From Ilumatobacteraceae bacterium (GTDB taxonomy: Bacteria > Actinomycetota > Acidimicrobiia > Acidimicrobiales > Ilumatobacteraceae): 48,968 nucleotides of DNA. The position numbers and the translations under genes were made by a program. The notes beneath the pieces were generated by a model. The model was not told the origin of the DNA. It saw only the letters and a list, made by a program, of their open reading frames with translations, and did no database searches. Location: assembly GCA_009694565.1 (NCBI GenBank), contig SHUR01000003.1, forward strand, positions 1 to 48,968. Direction: 5' to 3'. Position 1 is the stretch's first letter. Each line of letters starts with the position of its first letter. Of this stretch, positions 6,301 to 14,238 are shown piece by piece.

Positions 6301-7560
6301 ATGTCAATCGTCGTACTTGGTTTTAACTACCACACGAGTCCAGTCACATTGCTTGAGAAGGTAATGATTTCAGGCCCCGCAATGTCTGAGGCTTTGCGTG
6401 TTCTGTCGAGCCACAGTGACATTCGTGAAGTTGTTGTTCTCTCTACGTGCAACCGCACAGAGGTATACGCAGTAGCTGAAAGATTTCACGGGGCACATAC
6501 TGACATTCTTGAATTCTTGTGCGAGACCAGTGGGCTGAGCGCCGACGACATCACACCGCATTTGTATAGCCAATTCGATGATGATGCTGTGGTTCATCTC
6601 TTTGAAGTTGCAGCCGGAATCGATTCAGCTGTTCTCGGCGAAACAGAAATAGTTGGTCAAGTACGTGATGCATGGGATTTTGCAATGAAGCAAGGTACAT
6701 CGCGTAGCACGTTGAATCTTTTGTTCCGTTATGCACTTGAATCTGGAAAGCGTGCCAGAACAGAAACAGGTATTAGCCGCTCTACTGCGTCTGTTGCATA
6801 TGCTGCAGTTGAGATGGCCGAAGAAATTCTCGGGACACTAAACGGTAAACGAGTGCTTGTTGTTGGCGCTGGTGAAATGGGAGAAGGGGTCGCTGGTGCC
6901 CTGTCTCGCGCAGGTACCGAAAGTATTACCGTTCTGAATCGCACCGTTTCTCGGGCAGAAGAACTCGCTGACAAAATTAGTGCTCGAGTCTCTGATTTTG
7001 GAAGTCTCGAATCTGAATTAACTCGAGCAGATGTTGTGTTGACGTGCACTGGTGCTGGCGGAGTCATCATTGATCACGAATTAATGATTCGCGTTCGCCA
7101 GGGCGTTACAACACCAATACTTGTCGTTGATATTGCATTACCGCGTGACGTTGCTGCAAGTGTTGCACAGTTACCTGGCGTGACTTTGCGTGACCTCGAT
7201 CATCTCAGTGATTGGGCACAGCGGGGTATTGACAAGCGAGCATCTGAAGTGAGCCAAGTTCGCGAAATTATTGGTGAAGAAGTGGAACGCTTCCTGCTCG
7301 ATCAAACACAACGACAAGCAGCACCACTAGTCGCCCAATTGCGTGAAGTCGTTGAATCAATTCGCACAGCAGAGATGGAGCGATTCGAGTCAGCGTTGTC
7401 AGCGATGACCCCTGAACAGCGCGAACTCGTGGAATCCATCTCTCACGGCATCATCAACAAGATGCTTCATGCTCCTTCTGTGCGCCTTCGTGAGGCTGCT
7501 GGAACTCCACAGGGAGAACGACTCTCTGCGGCGGTCCGAGATTTGTTTAGTCTCGACTAA
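6301..7560 (+). CDS. hemA: Glutamyl-tRNA reductase
   Basis: Reduces glutamyl-tRNA(Glu) with NADPH to glutamate-1-semialdehyde, the first committed step of C5-route tetrapyrrole synthesis. 419 residues, normal length. The catalytic cysteine is Cys50 in LSTCNRTEVYAV. The NADPH site is VVGAGEMGEGVAGAL (about 187-201), and LNRTVSRAEELA follows. The C-terminal long helix region (from about 310) forms the dimer. It starts with MSIVVLGFNYHTSPV, six bases after rex, which implies co-transcription under Rex and matches the flux-controlling role of this enzyme. Confidence 0.97.
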   Translation: MSIVVLGFNYHTSPVTLLEKVMISGPAMSEALRVLSSHSDIREVVVLSTCNRTEVYAVAERFHGAHTDILEFLCETSGLSADDITPHLYSQFDDDAVVHLFEVAAGIDSAVLGETEIVGQVRDAWDFAMKQGTSRSTLNLLFRYALESGKRARTETGISRSTASVAYAAVEMAEEILGTLNGKRVLVVGAGEMGEGVAGALSRAGTESITVLNRTVSRAEELADKISARVSDFGSLESELTRADVVLTCTGAGGVIIDHELMIRVRQGVTTPILVVDIALPRDVAASVAQLPGVTLRDLDHLSDWAQRGIDKRASEVSQVREIIGEEVERFLLDQTQRQAAPLVAQLREVVESIRTAEMERFESALSAMTPEQRELVESISHGIINKMLHAPSVRLREAAGTPQGERLSAAVRDLFSLD

Positions 7561-7568
7561 GAACATCT

Positions 7569-8453
7569 ATGACAACTATCCGCATCGCCACACGCTCCAG
7601 TGCGCAAGCACGCACTCAGGCCGAGTCAGTTGGGGCATTATTGACAAGTGCCCGTGACGGAGTTGCAGTCGAGTATGTGTTCGTCGATACGCAAGGCGAT
7701 CTCAACGCAACAACACCGTTACATCTCATGGGCGGTCAAGGTGTCTTTGTCAAGGAAGTGCAACGCGCAGTACTTGAGGATCGCGCAGATATCGCCGTAC
7801 ATTCTGCAAAAGATCTCCCATCGCAGAATGCTGTCGGGCTTGTTATTGGTGCCTTTGGTGAACGCCTGACACCTAATGATGCTCTAGTTGGAAAACGACT
7901 AGAAGAACTTGCAGTTGGTGCCACCATTGCCACCGGTTCAGTTCGACGTCGTGCACAACTGATGCGCATTCGTCCTGATCTGCAGTTTGTGGACCTTCGC
8001 GGGAATATTCAGACTCGTTTATCAAAAATTCCTGATGGTGGTGCAATCGTCATGGCGGTTGCGGCATTAGAAATTCTTGGCATGACTTCGCACATTGCTG
8101 AAATTCTTGATCTTGATGTTGCTGTTCCGATGGTGGGACAAGGCAGTGTGGCAATCGAAGCGCGTACTGAAGACGCCCAAACGCTAGCAATCCTTGCCTT
8201 GATTGATCACGCGGCAAGTCGTCGCGCAGTGGAGACAGAACGTGCGTTTCTGGCTGAACTTGGTGCTGGATGTTCGTTGCCGGTTGGTGCGCATCTGTCG
8301 AACGACGGAGTGTTTCGGGCTTTTATGGCAAACGATGATTTCAGTGACTCAGTGCAAATTGTCGGCTCTATTGGAGACTCCGACGACAATCGTATTGTCG
8401 GAATAACTGCAGCAATCGAGTGCCGTACTCGACTTGCAAAGCCACATAACTAG
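7569..8453 (+). CDS. hemC: Porphobilinogen deaminase (hydroxymethylbilane synthase)
   Basis: Polymerises four porphobilinogens into hydroxymethylbilane using a covalent dipyrromethane cofactor. 294 residues. The N-terminus IRIATRSSAQARTQA is the usual family start; the catalytic Asp82 lies in VHSAKDLPS; TGSVRRRAQL (about 125-134) binds the acidic side chains; Cys235 in LGAGCSLPVGAH carries the cofactor. The C-terminal domain is a little short compared with the longest bacterial forms but complete. It begins eight bases after hemA. Confidence 0.96.
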   Translation: MTTIRIATRSSAQARTQAESVGALLTSARDGVAVEYVFVDTQGDLNATTPLHLMGGQGVFVKEVQRAVLEDRADIAVHSAKDLPSQNAVGLVIGAFGERLTPNDALVGKRLEELAVGATIATGSVRRRAQLMRIRPDLQFVDLRGNIQTRLSKIPDGGAIVMAVAALEILGMTSHIAEILDLDVAVPMVGQGSVAIEARTEDAQTLAILALIDHAASRRAVETERAFLAELGAGCSLPVGAHLSNDGVFRAFMANDDFSDSVQIVGSIGDSDDNRIVGITAAIECRTRLAKPHN

Positions 8454-8458
8454 TACAC

Positions 8459-9199
8459 ATGGGCAGTCCTCTTGATAATCGTTCAGTGGTCATCACTCGA
8501 TCCATTTCACAAAATGAATCATTGCGTCGATTACTAGAAGCTCGTGGTGCGCGCGTAGTTGAAGTTCCACTGATTGCTATTACCGAACCTGAAGATGAGG
8601 GACGTGAGCGAGATGAAGTTCTTCAGCACCTTGATGAATTCGATTGGATTGTTGTGACATCACCCAATGGGGCAGATTGTGTATCACCGTTCATCGTTGC
8701 AGCCAATGCTGCTGGTGATGCAGAACGGCTTCCATCCCTCGCAGCTGTTGGCGACGCAACGGCACGTTCGCTTGGTGTTGCAGTAACGATGACCGCACAC
8801 CCTGCAAGAGCCGATGTTCTTGCTGAGCAGTTTCCACATGGCATCGGATCAGTCTTGGTTGTGCAAGGAAATCTGGCAGATGACTTGTTGTGTAGTTCGC
8901 TCAGTGCAAAAGGATGGACAGTGACTCAAGTAGTTGCATATCGCACTGTGCAATTACGACCCACACGCGAAATGATGTTGCCTGCAATGGCAGCCGACGT
9001 GTTGCTGCTGGCATCAGGCAGTGCAGTAACCGCATGGTTCGATGCATTTGGAACCACCACGCCACCGTTTGTGGTGGCGATGGGGCCCTCGACAGCCAAA
9101 GTCGCGTTGGCTCTCGGTATCGATGTGTCGGCGGTAGCGCCCGAACAAACACTTGAATCAATGATTCAGACCGCCGAAAGGGTACTTGCCGCCGTGTAA
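8459..9199 (+). CDS. hemD: Uroporphyrinogen-III synthase
   Basis: Closes hydroxymethylbilane to uroporphyrinogen III with inversion of ring D. 246 residues in two similar alpha/beta domains; the sequence is weakly conserved in the family, but RSVVITRS at the start, VVTSPNGADCV (about 66-76), LVVQGNLADDLL, and the C-terminal LLASGSAVTAW and GPSTAKVALALGI are typical. The free-standing form is unfused, unlike the HemD-CobA fusions of some actinobacteria. No clear ribosome binding site; it begins five bases after the hemC stop, suggesting coupling. Confidence 0.92.
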   Translation: MGSPLDNRSVVITRSISQNESLRRLLEARGARVVEVPLIAITEPEDEGRERDEVLQHLDEFDWIVVTSPNGADCVSPFIVAANAAGDAERLPSLAAVGDATARSLGVAVTMTAHPARADVLAEQFPHGIGSVLVVQGNLADDLLCSSLSAKGWTVTQVVAYRTVQLRPTREMMLPAMAADVLLLASGSAVTAWFDAFGTTTPPFVVAMGPSTAKVALALGIDVSAVAPEQTLESMIQTAERVLAAV

Positions 9200-9234
9200 C
9201 TGGTGGTCCCTGTCGTTGCTGGCGCCATAGCCAA

Positions 9235-9246
9235 TAGCATCACAGT
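9235..9246 (+). promoter_or_regulatory. Possible internal leaderless -10 element for hemB
   Basis: TAGCAT (9235-9240) is followed by six bases and the GTG start of hemB. No Shine-Dalgarno is present in the 47-base hemD-hemB gap. It could give hemB, and perhaps hemL, a second start of transcription independent of Rex. No convincing -35 is visible. Confidence 0.25.
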
Positions 9247-10227
9247 GTGGCTTTCCCCGTTTCACGCCCTCGCCGATTACGTTCCACTCGCGCCATGCGT
9301 GAATTGGTCGCAGAGACCCGCCTTCATGTCTCAGATCTTGTAGCCCCGTTGTTTGTGCGCGAAGGAATTTCTACTCCACAGCCGATTGTGTCGCTGCCGG
9401 GAGTCGTGCAGCACACTCGTGAATCTCTCATCGCCGAGGTAGTTACTTTGCGTGACCTCGGCGTGCGTGCCGTGATTCTGTTTGGAATCCCCATTGCAAA
9501 AGATGCGGTGGGTTCAGGGGCCTATGACCCGAATGGCATTGTCCAGGTCGCGCTTCGAGATCTGCACGCTGCAGTAGGCGATGACATGGTCATCATGGCT
9601 GACCTCTGCATTGATGAGTACACCTCTCACGGCCATTGCGGCATTGTGGGCGCAGATGGTGATGTCGACAACGATGCGACACTTGCCATCTATTGCAAAG
9701 CCGCACTGGCACAAGCAGAGGCCGGCGCGCATGTTGTCGCACCCAGCGGCATGATGGACGGCCAAGTGGGCGCTATTCGAGCCGCACTAGATGGTGCGGG
9801 GCATCAAAATGTGGCGATTATGGCCTATTCAGCAAAGTATGCCTCGGCCCTGTATGGACCATTCCGTGACGCAGTTGACGTGCAAATCGCAGATGGCGGT
9901 CACCGCAAGGGGTACCAACAGGATTGGCGCAATACCCGAGAGTCGATGCGCGAGGTCTTTGAAGATCTTGAACAAGGTGCCGACATTGTGATGATTAAGC
10001 CTGCGCTGTCCTATCTCGATGTCATTACTCGTGTGCGCGAGGCTGTCGATGTGCCAGTAGCTGCATATCATGTGAGCGGCGAGTACTCCATGATCAAAGC
10101 TGCTGCTGAACGCGGATGGATTGATCATGATGCAGTTGCACTCGAGCAGCTGACAGCTATCAAGCGCGCGGGTGCTGACATTATTCTCACGTACCTCACG
10201 CGTTGGTTCGCTGAATATTCTTCATAA
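9247..10227 (+). CDS. hemB: Delta-aminolevulinic acid dehydratase (porphobilinogen synthase)
   Basis: Condenses two 5-aminolevulinates to porphobilinogen. 326 residues, normal length. The metal-binding segment is DLCIDEYTSHGHCG (119-132), with Cys121 and Cys131 and Asp123 in place of the middle cysteine of the three-Cys zinc form, a pattern I recall as usual in actinobacteria. The two Schiff-base lysines are Lys197 in AYSAKYASALYGPF and Lys251 in MIKPALSYLD. The start is GTG 9247, giving the family-typical beginning PVSRPRRLRSTRAMRELV. hemL follows after 11 bases. Confidence 0.96.
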   Translation: MAFPVSRPRRLRSTRAMRELVAETRLHVSDLVAPLFVREGISTPQPIVSLPGVVQHTRESLIAEVVTLRDLGVRAVILFGIPIAKDAVGSGAYDPNGIVQVALRDLHAAVGDDMVIMADLCIDEYTSHGHCGIVGADGDVDNDATLAIYCKAALAQAEAGAHVVAPSGMMDGQVGAIRAALDGAGHQNVAIMAYSAKYASALYGPFRDAVDVQIADGGHRKGYQQDWRNTRESMREVFEDLEQGADIVMIKPALSYLDVITRVREAVDVPVAAYHVSGEYSMIKAAAERGWIDHDAVALEQLTAIKRAGADIILTYLTRWFAEYSS

Positions 10228-10238
10228 GAAAGTACGCA

Positions 10239-11591
10239 ATGAACTCACCGATCCCTTTTTGTGATGCCAAAACCTGTGTCTCTGCGGGCTGTACTGCAAC
10301 TGTGTGCCGTGGTTTGGGAATTGCATCCAACCAAGATTTGTTTGATCGTTCTTCACTCGTCATTCCTGGTGGAGTGAACTCTTCTATTCGCGCATTCAAA
10401 GCTGTTGGAGGTACTCCATATGTTGTGTCCCGTGCTGAGGGTGCATTTGTGTATGACGTGGAAGGTAATGAACTTATTGACTTGGTTCAAAGTTACGGCG
10501 CCATCATTCTTGGACACGCACATCCAAAAGTAACTGAAGCTATTCGTAGTGCAGCAGGAGACGGTACGTCGTATGGCGCGCCCACTCCACGCGAAATGAA
10601 ATTGGCAGAAGTGATATCAGAACGTGTTCCTTCATGTGAACGTGTTCGCTTTATGAACAGCGGAACAGAAGCAACAAGTACAGCTGTGCGTTTGGCACGT
10701 GGAGCAACTGGACGCAAGCGTATTGTTACTTTTCACGGAAACTTTCATGGTGCTACAGATGCATTATTGGCCGCAGGTGGAAGTGGATTAGCAACTCTTG
10801 GATTACCAGGTACTGCTGGTGTTCCCGAAGAAGCTGTTGCAAATACATGGGTGCTGCCGTACAACGTTGTACCAAAGCTTGATAACGATGTTGCCGCAGT
10901 TTTTGTAGAACCTGTTGCGGCAAACATGGGGTTAGTTTCTCCCGCTCCAGGATTTCTTGAGGGACTTCGTGCGGAGTGTGACCGCGTTGGTGCATTACTT
11001 GTGTTTGACGAAGTGATCACAGGATTCCGCCTTGGTTCTGGTGGTGCTCAAGCTAAATACGATGTCAAGCCAGATCTCACGTGTTTCGGGAAAGTTATTG
11101 GTGGTGGATTGCCAATTGGTGCAGTCGGTGGTCGACGCGACATTATGGAAAACCTCACTCCACTTGGTGCTGTATTTCATGCAGGAACCCTTGCGGGAAA
11201 TCCACTTGCCACTGCTGCGGGTCTTGCAGCACTCAATGAATTGTCTGAAGACGTGTATATGGAATTGTCAGCACGTGCGCGTTTTACTGCAGCAATGTTG
11301 CGGGATTCATGTAGTGATGCGGGAATTCCTGCACAGTTTCCAGTTGTTGGAACATTGATCGGAATGTATTTCGGAAATGAACTTGGTACAAAGACTCCAA
11401 CAAATTTTGCTGAGGCACAAACGACAGATGAAGCGTTGTACGCAAAAGTGTTTCATGCATTATTGAGCGGCGGTGTTGCGTTGGCACCAGGAGCATATGA
11501 AGCTGTATTCGTTGGTCTTTCTCACACCGATTCAGTACTTGATCAATTAGCAGTTCGCGTATCTACGGCACTGAAAGGCCTCATGAATTGA
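10239..11591 (+). CDS. hemL: Glutamate-1-semialdehyde 2,1-aminomutase with cysteine-rich N-terminal extension
   Basis: PLP enzyme converting glutamate-1-semialdehyde to 5-aminolevulinate, working with HemA. 450 residues. The conserved part begins at about residue 31 (NQDLFDRSSLVIPGGVNSS); later FMNSGTEATSTAVRLAR (PLP phosphate binding) and the PLP lysine Lys285 in CFGKVIGGGLP. The first 30 residues are unusual: cysteines at 8, 13, 18 and 23, exactly every fifth residue. AGAAAG before ATG 10239 and the 11-base gap to hemB support this start, but a GTG just before Cys23 would remove most of the extension, so the extension is not certain. Confidence 0.93.
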   Translation: MNSPIPFCDAKTCVSAGCTATVCRGLGIASNQDLFDRSSLVIPGGVNSSIRAFKAVGGTPYVVSRAEGAFVYDVEGNELIDLVQSYGAIILGHAHPKVTEAIRSAAGDGTSYGAPTPREMKLAEVISERVPSCERVRFMNSGTEATSTAVRLARGATGRKRIVTFHGNFHGATDALLAAGGSGLATLGLPGTAGVPEEAVANTWVLPYNVVPKLDNDVAAVFVEPVAANMGLVSPAPGFLEGLRAECDRVGALLVFDEVITGFRLGSGGAQAKYDVKPDLTCFGKVIGGGLPIGAVGGRRDIMENLTPLGAVFHAGTLAGNPLATAAGLAALNELSEDVYMELSARARFTAAMLRDSCSDAGIPAQFPVVGTLIGMYFGNELGTKTPTNFAEAQTTDEALYAKVFHALLSGGVALAPGAYEAVFVGLSHTDSVLDQLAVRVSTALKGLMN

Positions 11592-12187
11592 GTCGGCGAA
11601 TCCTTGCGGTGCTACTTGCAGTGTTCGTCGCTGCAATTTTTCTTTTTGCTACCCTTGGGTCGTCGTCGGAAATTTCTGTGACTCAAACACTGCACAAAAT
11701 TGATTTAGTTGCAAGCGTTAATTCAATCAATGTTGATTCTGGATGGTCACAAGAAGGCGGCATTACTCGTGGCGGTGCCTTGCGGTTATCTCTCGATGAC
11801 TTACGAGTATTAACTGTGCAGGACGGAACGTTGACTGCAGAATACGGCTCAATATCGGCATGTATCGACTTCGCAAAACCGAATGCATGTGTACTTTTAG
11901 CAGACATGTTGGGAGATGCGGTTATTTGGTTTGCGCTTGTGCCGTCTGATGTACTTGCGGGCCGAGAAATTTTGACTTTGTCAGGTTTGGTTGACATGCA
12001 AGCAAATGGTGACGAAGGAATCTTGCGAAATGGGTGGGTAGTAAAGTTGGCGACTCCGGTGAAGAGAGAATGCGGTGACAGTGCAACATCGTCACTACGT
12101 GACTTCATCACACGCTTTCCCGATCAACTCAGTAAAACAATTGTGAATCTCACTACAGACAATGCTGTGTCTGTGAAGTGTCGATAA
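11588..12187 (+). CDS. Membrane-anchored extracytoplasmic protein of unknown function
   Basis: 199 residues with an N-terminal SRR, then a hydrophobic helix (about 5-23) that acts as signal peptide or anchor, and a beta-rich, mostly hydrophilic outer part. The outer part holds four cysteines (CIDFAKPNAC pair near 98-107, then one near 161 and the penultimate residue 198) that could form two disulfides. The TTG start overlaps the hemL stop (TTGA), indicating translational coupling. Its stop abuts the stop of the convergent cytochrome gene. No family recognised; being last in the rex-hem unit, a role in haem or cytochrome biogenesis is possible but unproven. Confidence 0.65.
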   Translation: MSRRILAVLLAVFVAAIFLFATLGSSSEISVTQTLHKIDLVASVNSINVDSGWSQEGGITRGGALRLSLDDLRVLTVQDGTLTAEYGSISACIDFAKPNACVLLADMLGDAVIWFALVPSDVLAGREILTLSGLVDMQANGDEGILRNGWVVKLATPVKRECGDSATSSLRDFITRFPDQLSKTIVNLTTDNAVSVKCR

Positions 12188-13000
12188 TTATTTACTAATT
12201 GAAGCGCGAGATTCGGTGCCTACGGCACTTGGTTTTACTTCAAGCATTGCAAAATCTTTTTCGATGCTGTCGAATGTCGAAGCTCCATCTTCTAGTGCCT
12301 TAAAGATTTCTGAATCTGGTGAACACCATGTATCAAATTCTGGCTTCCACTCTTCACTTGCAGGGTCTGCACCAGAGGTGGTGTAGCGCACATGGCAGAC
12401 AACAGAAAGGATTTCTGCTTCAGTAAGAGCTCCGCCAGCTTTTTCGCCTTGCATTGGCATGGGGTTACCGTTGTATGACAGTGGTGCGTGTGCGCCACCT
12501 TCACGTTTTGGATTGCCGTACACTTTGATACCAGCAGCGACGAATTTCTGACTTCCGGTGTAAACGAAGTTCAACATGTCTTCGATATGAGGGAATGTCT
12601 TCATTACTTCACCTTGATACAGAACGCGACCAGCTCCACCGGCACCAGCGGCGCCATGACAACCTGCACACGAACTGTAAGTAGCTGCGCCGATCGACAA
12701 TGGACCGGCAACTACTTTCTCTGCTGGCTTGAGAGCAATCAGGTACAACATTGCCCACGCAGGAAGCAGGGCCAAACTTGTCATCGCCCAAAACGTAATC
12801 TTTTTGCGTGTCTTAGCTGCAACAACATAGGCCGGGTCTTGCACAACGGCTTTCGGAGCCGGGGGTTCTTTTGCCTGTACTGGAGCAGTTGAGGCTGCAG
12901 GAGTAGCAACTGCTGGTGTGCTGTCACTGGTGCTGTCGCCAGACGCTTCTGCACGTCGTGCTTTAGAGCGATTCAGAAGGTGCTCGGGAATCTCGGTCAC
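12188..13000 (-). CDS. Membrane-anchored monoheme cytochrome c with IPEHLL N-terminal motif
   Basis: 270 residues. The cytoplasmic N-terminal 66 residues begin MTEIPEHLLNRSKARRAEA and continue as a Pro/Ala-rich linker. One membrane helix follows (about 68-90), then the periplasmic domain with the haem motif CAGCH (111-115) and a candidate axial methionine in NGNPMPMQG. Cys-containing segments VVCHVRYTT and DTWCSPDS follow. The start is GTG 13000, with AGAGG about nine bases upstream. It is transcribed divergently from the bc cluster. Its first nine residues are identical to those of subunit IV at 15037, so both products probably belong to the same complex or assembly route; it may carry electrons from the bc complex to an oxidase. 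Confidence 0.85.
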   Translation of the reverse strand: MTEIPEHLLNRSKARRAEASGDSTSDSTPAVATPAASTAPVQAKEPPAPKAVVQDPAYVVAAKTRKKITFWAMTSLALLPAWAMLYLIALKPAEKVVAGPLSIGAATYSSCAGCHGAAGAGGAGRVLYQGEVMKTFPHIEDMLNFVYTGSQKFVAAGIKVYGNPKREGGAHAPLSYNGNPMPMQGEKAGGALTEAEILSVVCHVRYTTSGADPASEEWKPEFDTWCSPDSEIFKALEDGASTFDSIEKDFAMLEVKPSAVGTESRASISK

Positions 13001-13330
13001 TGCGCTTACCTCTCGGGGAGACCTGTCAGGCCTCTAAGAAGGCGGGGTGCCCTCAGATGCAATACCTGACCCCTCCACGATAGACAAACATCTCCTCGTG
13101 CAAGTAATCATCTGCCAAAAGTTGAGAAGTTTGTCCGTCGAACCAAACAAGAGGGCTCAATGAAATATGCACAATGGCACAACCTCGCCACGAATAACCT
13201 GCCGAGAATCGCGGGAATTGGTCACATCCAGAAAATGGGATTTTTGCCTCTGCGCTGACTAGTGTTCTATGTGCTTAGGCACCTGCCCCATGACACATCC
13301 GTCACCAGGACCGGAGAAGAAGAATCGTCC
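13001..13330. other. Divergent regulatory region between cytochrome c and the bc cluster
   Basis: 330 bases without a credible gene. Near the minus-strand gene, GTCAGG (13025-13030) and CCTGAC (13065-13070) form an inverted repeat that would fall in its leader. A minus-strand promoter may be TTGCAC/TATCGT, but with a short 15-base spacer. A plus-strand promoter candidate is given separately. No Rex-type palindrome with good fit was found. A GTG at 13262 could extend the plus-strand gene but lacks a ribosome binding site. Confidence 0.5.
13244..13272 (+). promoter_or_regulatory. Candidate promoter of the bc-nuo operon
   Basis: TTGCCT (13244-13249) and CTATGT (13267-13272) are separated by 17 bases, a standard sigma-70-type layout with moderate matches. 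This would give a leader of about 50 nt before the ATG at 13331, which has GGAGAAGAAG upstream. Confidence 0.3.
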
Positions 13331-13807
13331 ATGCTCTCGATTGACATACTCAAATGGCCAGGAGTTAACCAGGCTTTTTTGTTTTCCTTTGCCTTCACAA
13401 CAGCGATGGCTCTTGTTGTCATTCCATTTGGTAAGCGACGCCCTGTTGGCACAGGAACGACATGGGGCGAAGCCATGATTGGCGCTGTGTACGCCCACTT
13501 CGTTTTGTTTCTTGCATTCGGTGTGGTGCCTCACCAATTTCTCGATCATGCCGACAAAAACCTCGGTTGGCGTAAAGACAAACTGTTACTCGGACCCTTT
13601 GACATCTTGAAGCCAAAGGCTTTTGGCGGCAATTTCCCTATGACAATTAGCTATGAAGCAGTGCGCGACATCTTGGTCATTGTCATCCACGTGTACTTCA
13701 TTGCTCTGATGTTGTTTTTGTTTGTTTGGTGGCAAAAGCGCGGAGAACGCGGCGCGAAAGAAATCGAAGTGTCCACATACGGTCGTCCTTTAGTGAAAAA
13801 GAGCTAA
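13331..13807 (+). CDS. Small membrane protein leading the cytochrome bc cluster
   Basis: 158 residues starting MLSIDILKWPGVNQAFLF; ATG 13331 is chosen because GGAGAAGAAG precedes it. Hydrophobic helices are seen near 13-32, 54-70 and 113-135, with a basic C-terminus (GRPLVKKS). The loop after the second helix, VVPHQFLDHADKNLGWRKDK, has two histidines, but there is no haem or iron-sulphur signature. It is followed after six bases by the ferredoxin gene. The position as first gene of the bc operon suggests an accessory or anchoring subunit, possibly the membrane dock for the ferredoxin. No family recognised. Confidence 0.7.
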   Translation: MLSIDILKWPGVNQAFLFSFAFTTAMALVVIPFGKRRPVGTGTTWGEAMIGAVYAHFVLFLAFGVVPHQFLDHADKNLGWRKDKLLLGPFDILKPKAFGGNFPMTISYEAVRDILVIVIHVYFIALMLFLFVWWQKRGERGAKEIEVSTYGRPLVKKS

Positions 13808-13813
13808 ATCTCC

Positions 13814-14227
13814 ATGGCACGCACAGACGCAAACCCACCAATGCCAGAATGGTCAACTGAGTATCAACTCGTTGAGGTGGACGCTGATTACCTCGGCAAG
13901 GCAGTCAAGCCAAAGCAATTTATTCACATTGATCAAAGCGAATGCATCATGTGTGAAGGCTGTGTCGATATTTGTCCGTGGAAGTGCATCCACATGGTGA
14001 CTCCTGATGCAATTGCAGAAGCACTAGACACCGAAATGCCAGGGTCAGACCCGTCTGACAACGTTCTTTTCATCATTGACGATGATGTGTGCACTCGTTG
14101 CGCACTCTGTGTCGACCGTTGCCCAACTGGAGTAATCATCTTGGGCAAAGTCGGGGCACCAGATCCAGATGGTGACAGTCATATCCGAACTAATAATCAT
14201 GGCTACGGCTATGGAATGCGACTCTGA
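13814..14227 (+). CDS. Ferredoxin-like protein with two [4Fe-4S] motifs inside the bc cluster
   Basis: 137 residues without signal peptide, so cytoplasmic. Two full cluster motifs: Cys44, 47, 50 and 54 (ECIMCEGCVDICP, with an extra Cys58) and Cys93, 96, 99 and 103 (VCTRCALCVDRCP). They are separated by a 38-residue insert, longer than in small 2[4Fe-4S] ferredoxins. The N-terminal 40 residues and the Gly/His/Tyr-rich tail are unusual. It lies between the small membrane protein and cytochrome b6, with gaps of 6 and 11 bases. It probably passes electrons between a cytoplasmic donor and the quinone or haem side of the bc complex; this is inference from position. Confidence 0.85.
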   Translation: MARTDANPPMPEWSTEYQLVEVDADYLGKAVKPKQFIHIDQSECIMCEGCVDICPWKCIHMVTPDAIAEALDTEMPGSDPSDNVLFIIDDDVCTRCALCVDRCPTGVIILGKVGAPDPDGDSHIRTNNHGYGYGMRL

Positions 14228-14238
14228 GGTAATTGCCC

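Noticed and set aside
13025-13070. GTCAGG / CCTGAC inverted repeat as an operator
   Set aside because: Six-base arms with a 34-base interval are likely by chance; kept only as a remark in the intergenic entry.
13262-13330. Extended start of the first bc-cluster gene at GTG 13262
   Set aside because: No ribosome binding site; GGAGAAGAAG is correctly placed for ATG 13331, and the added residues look non-coding.
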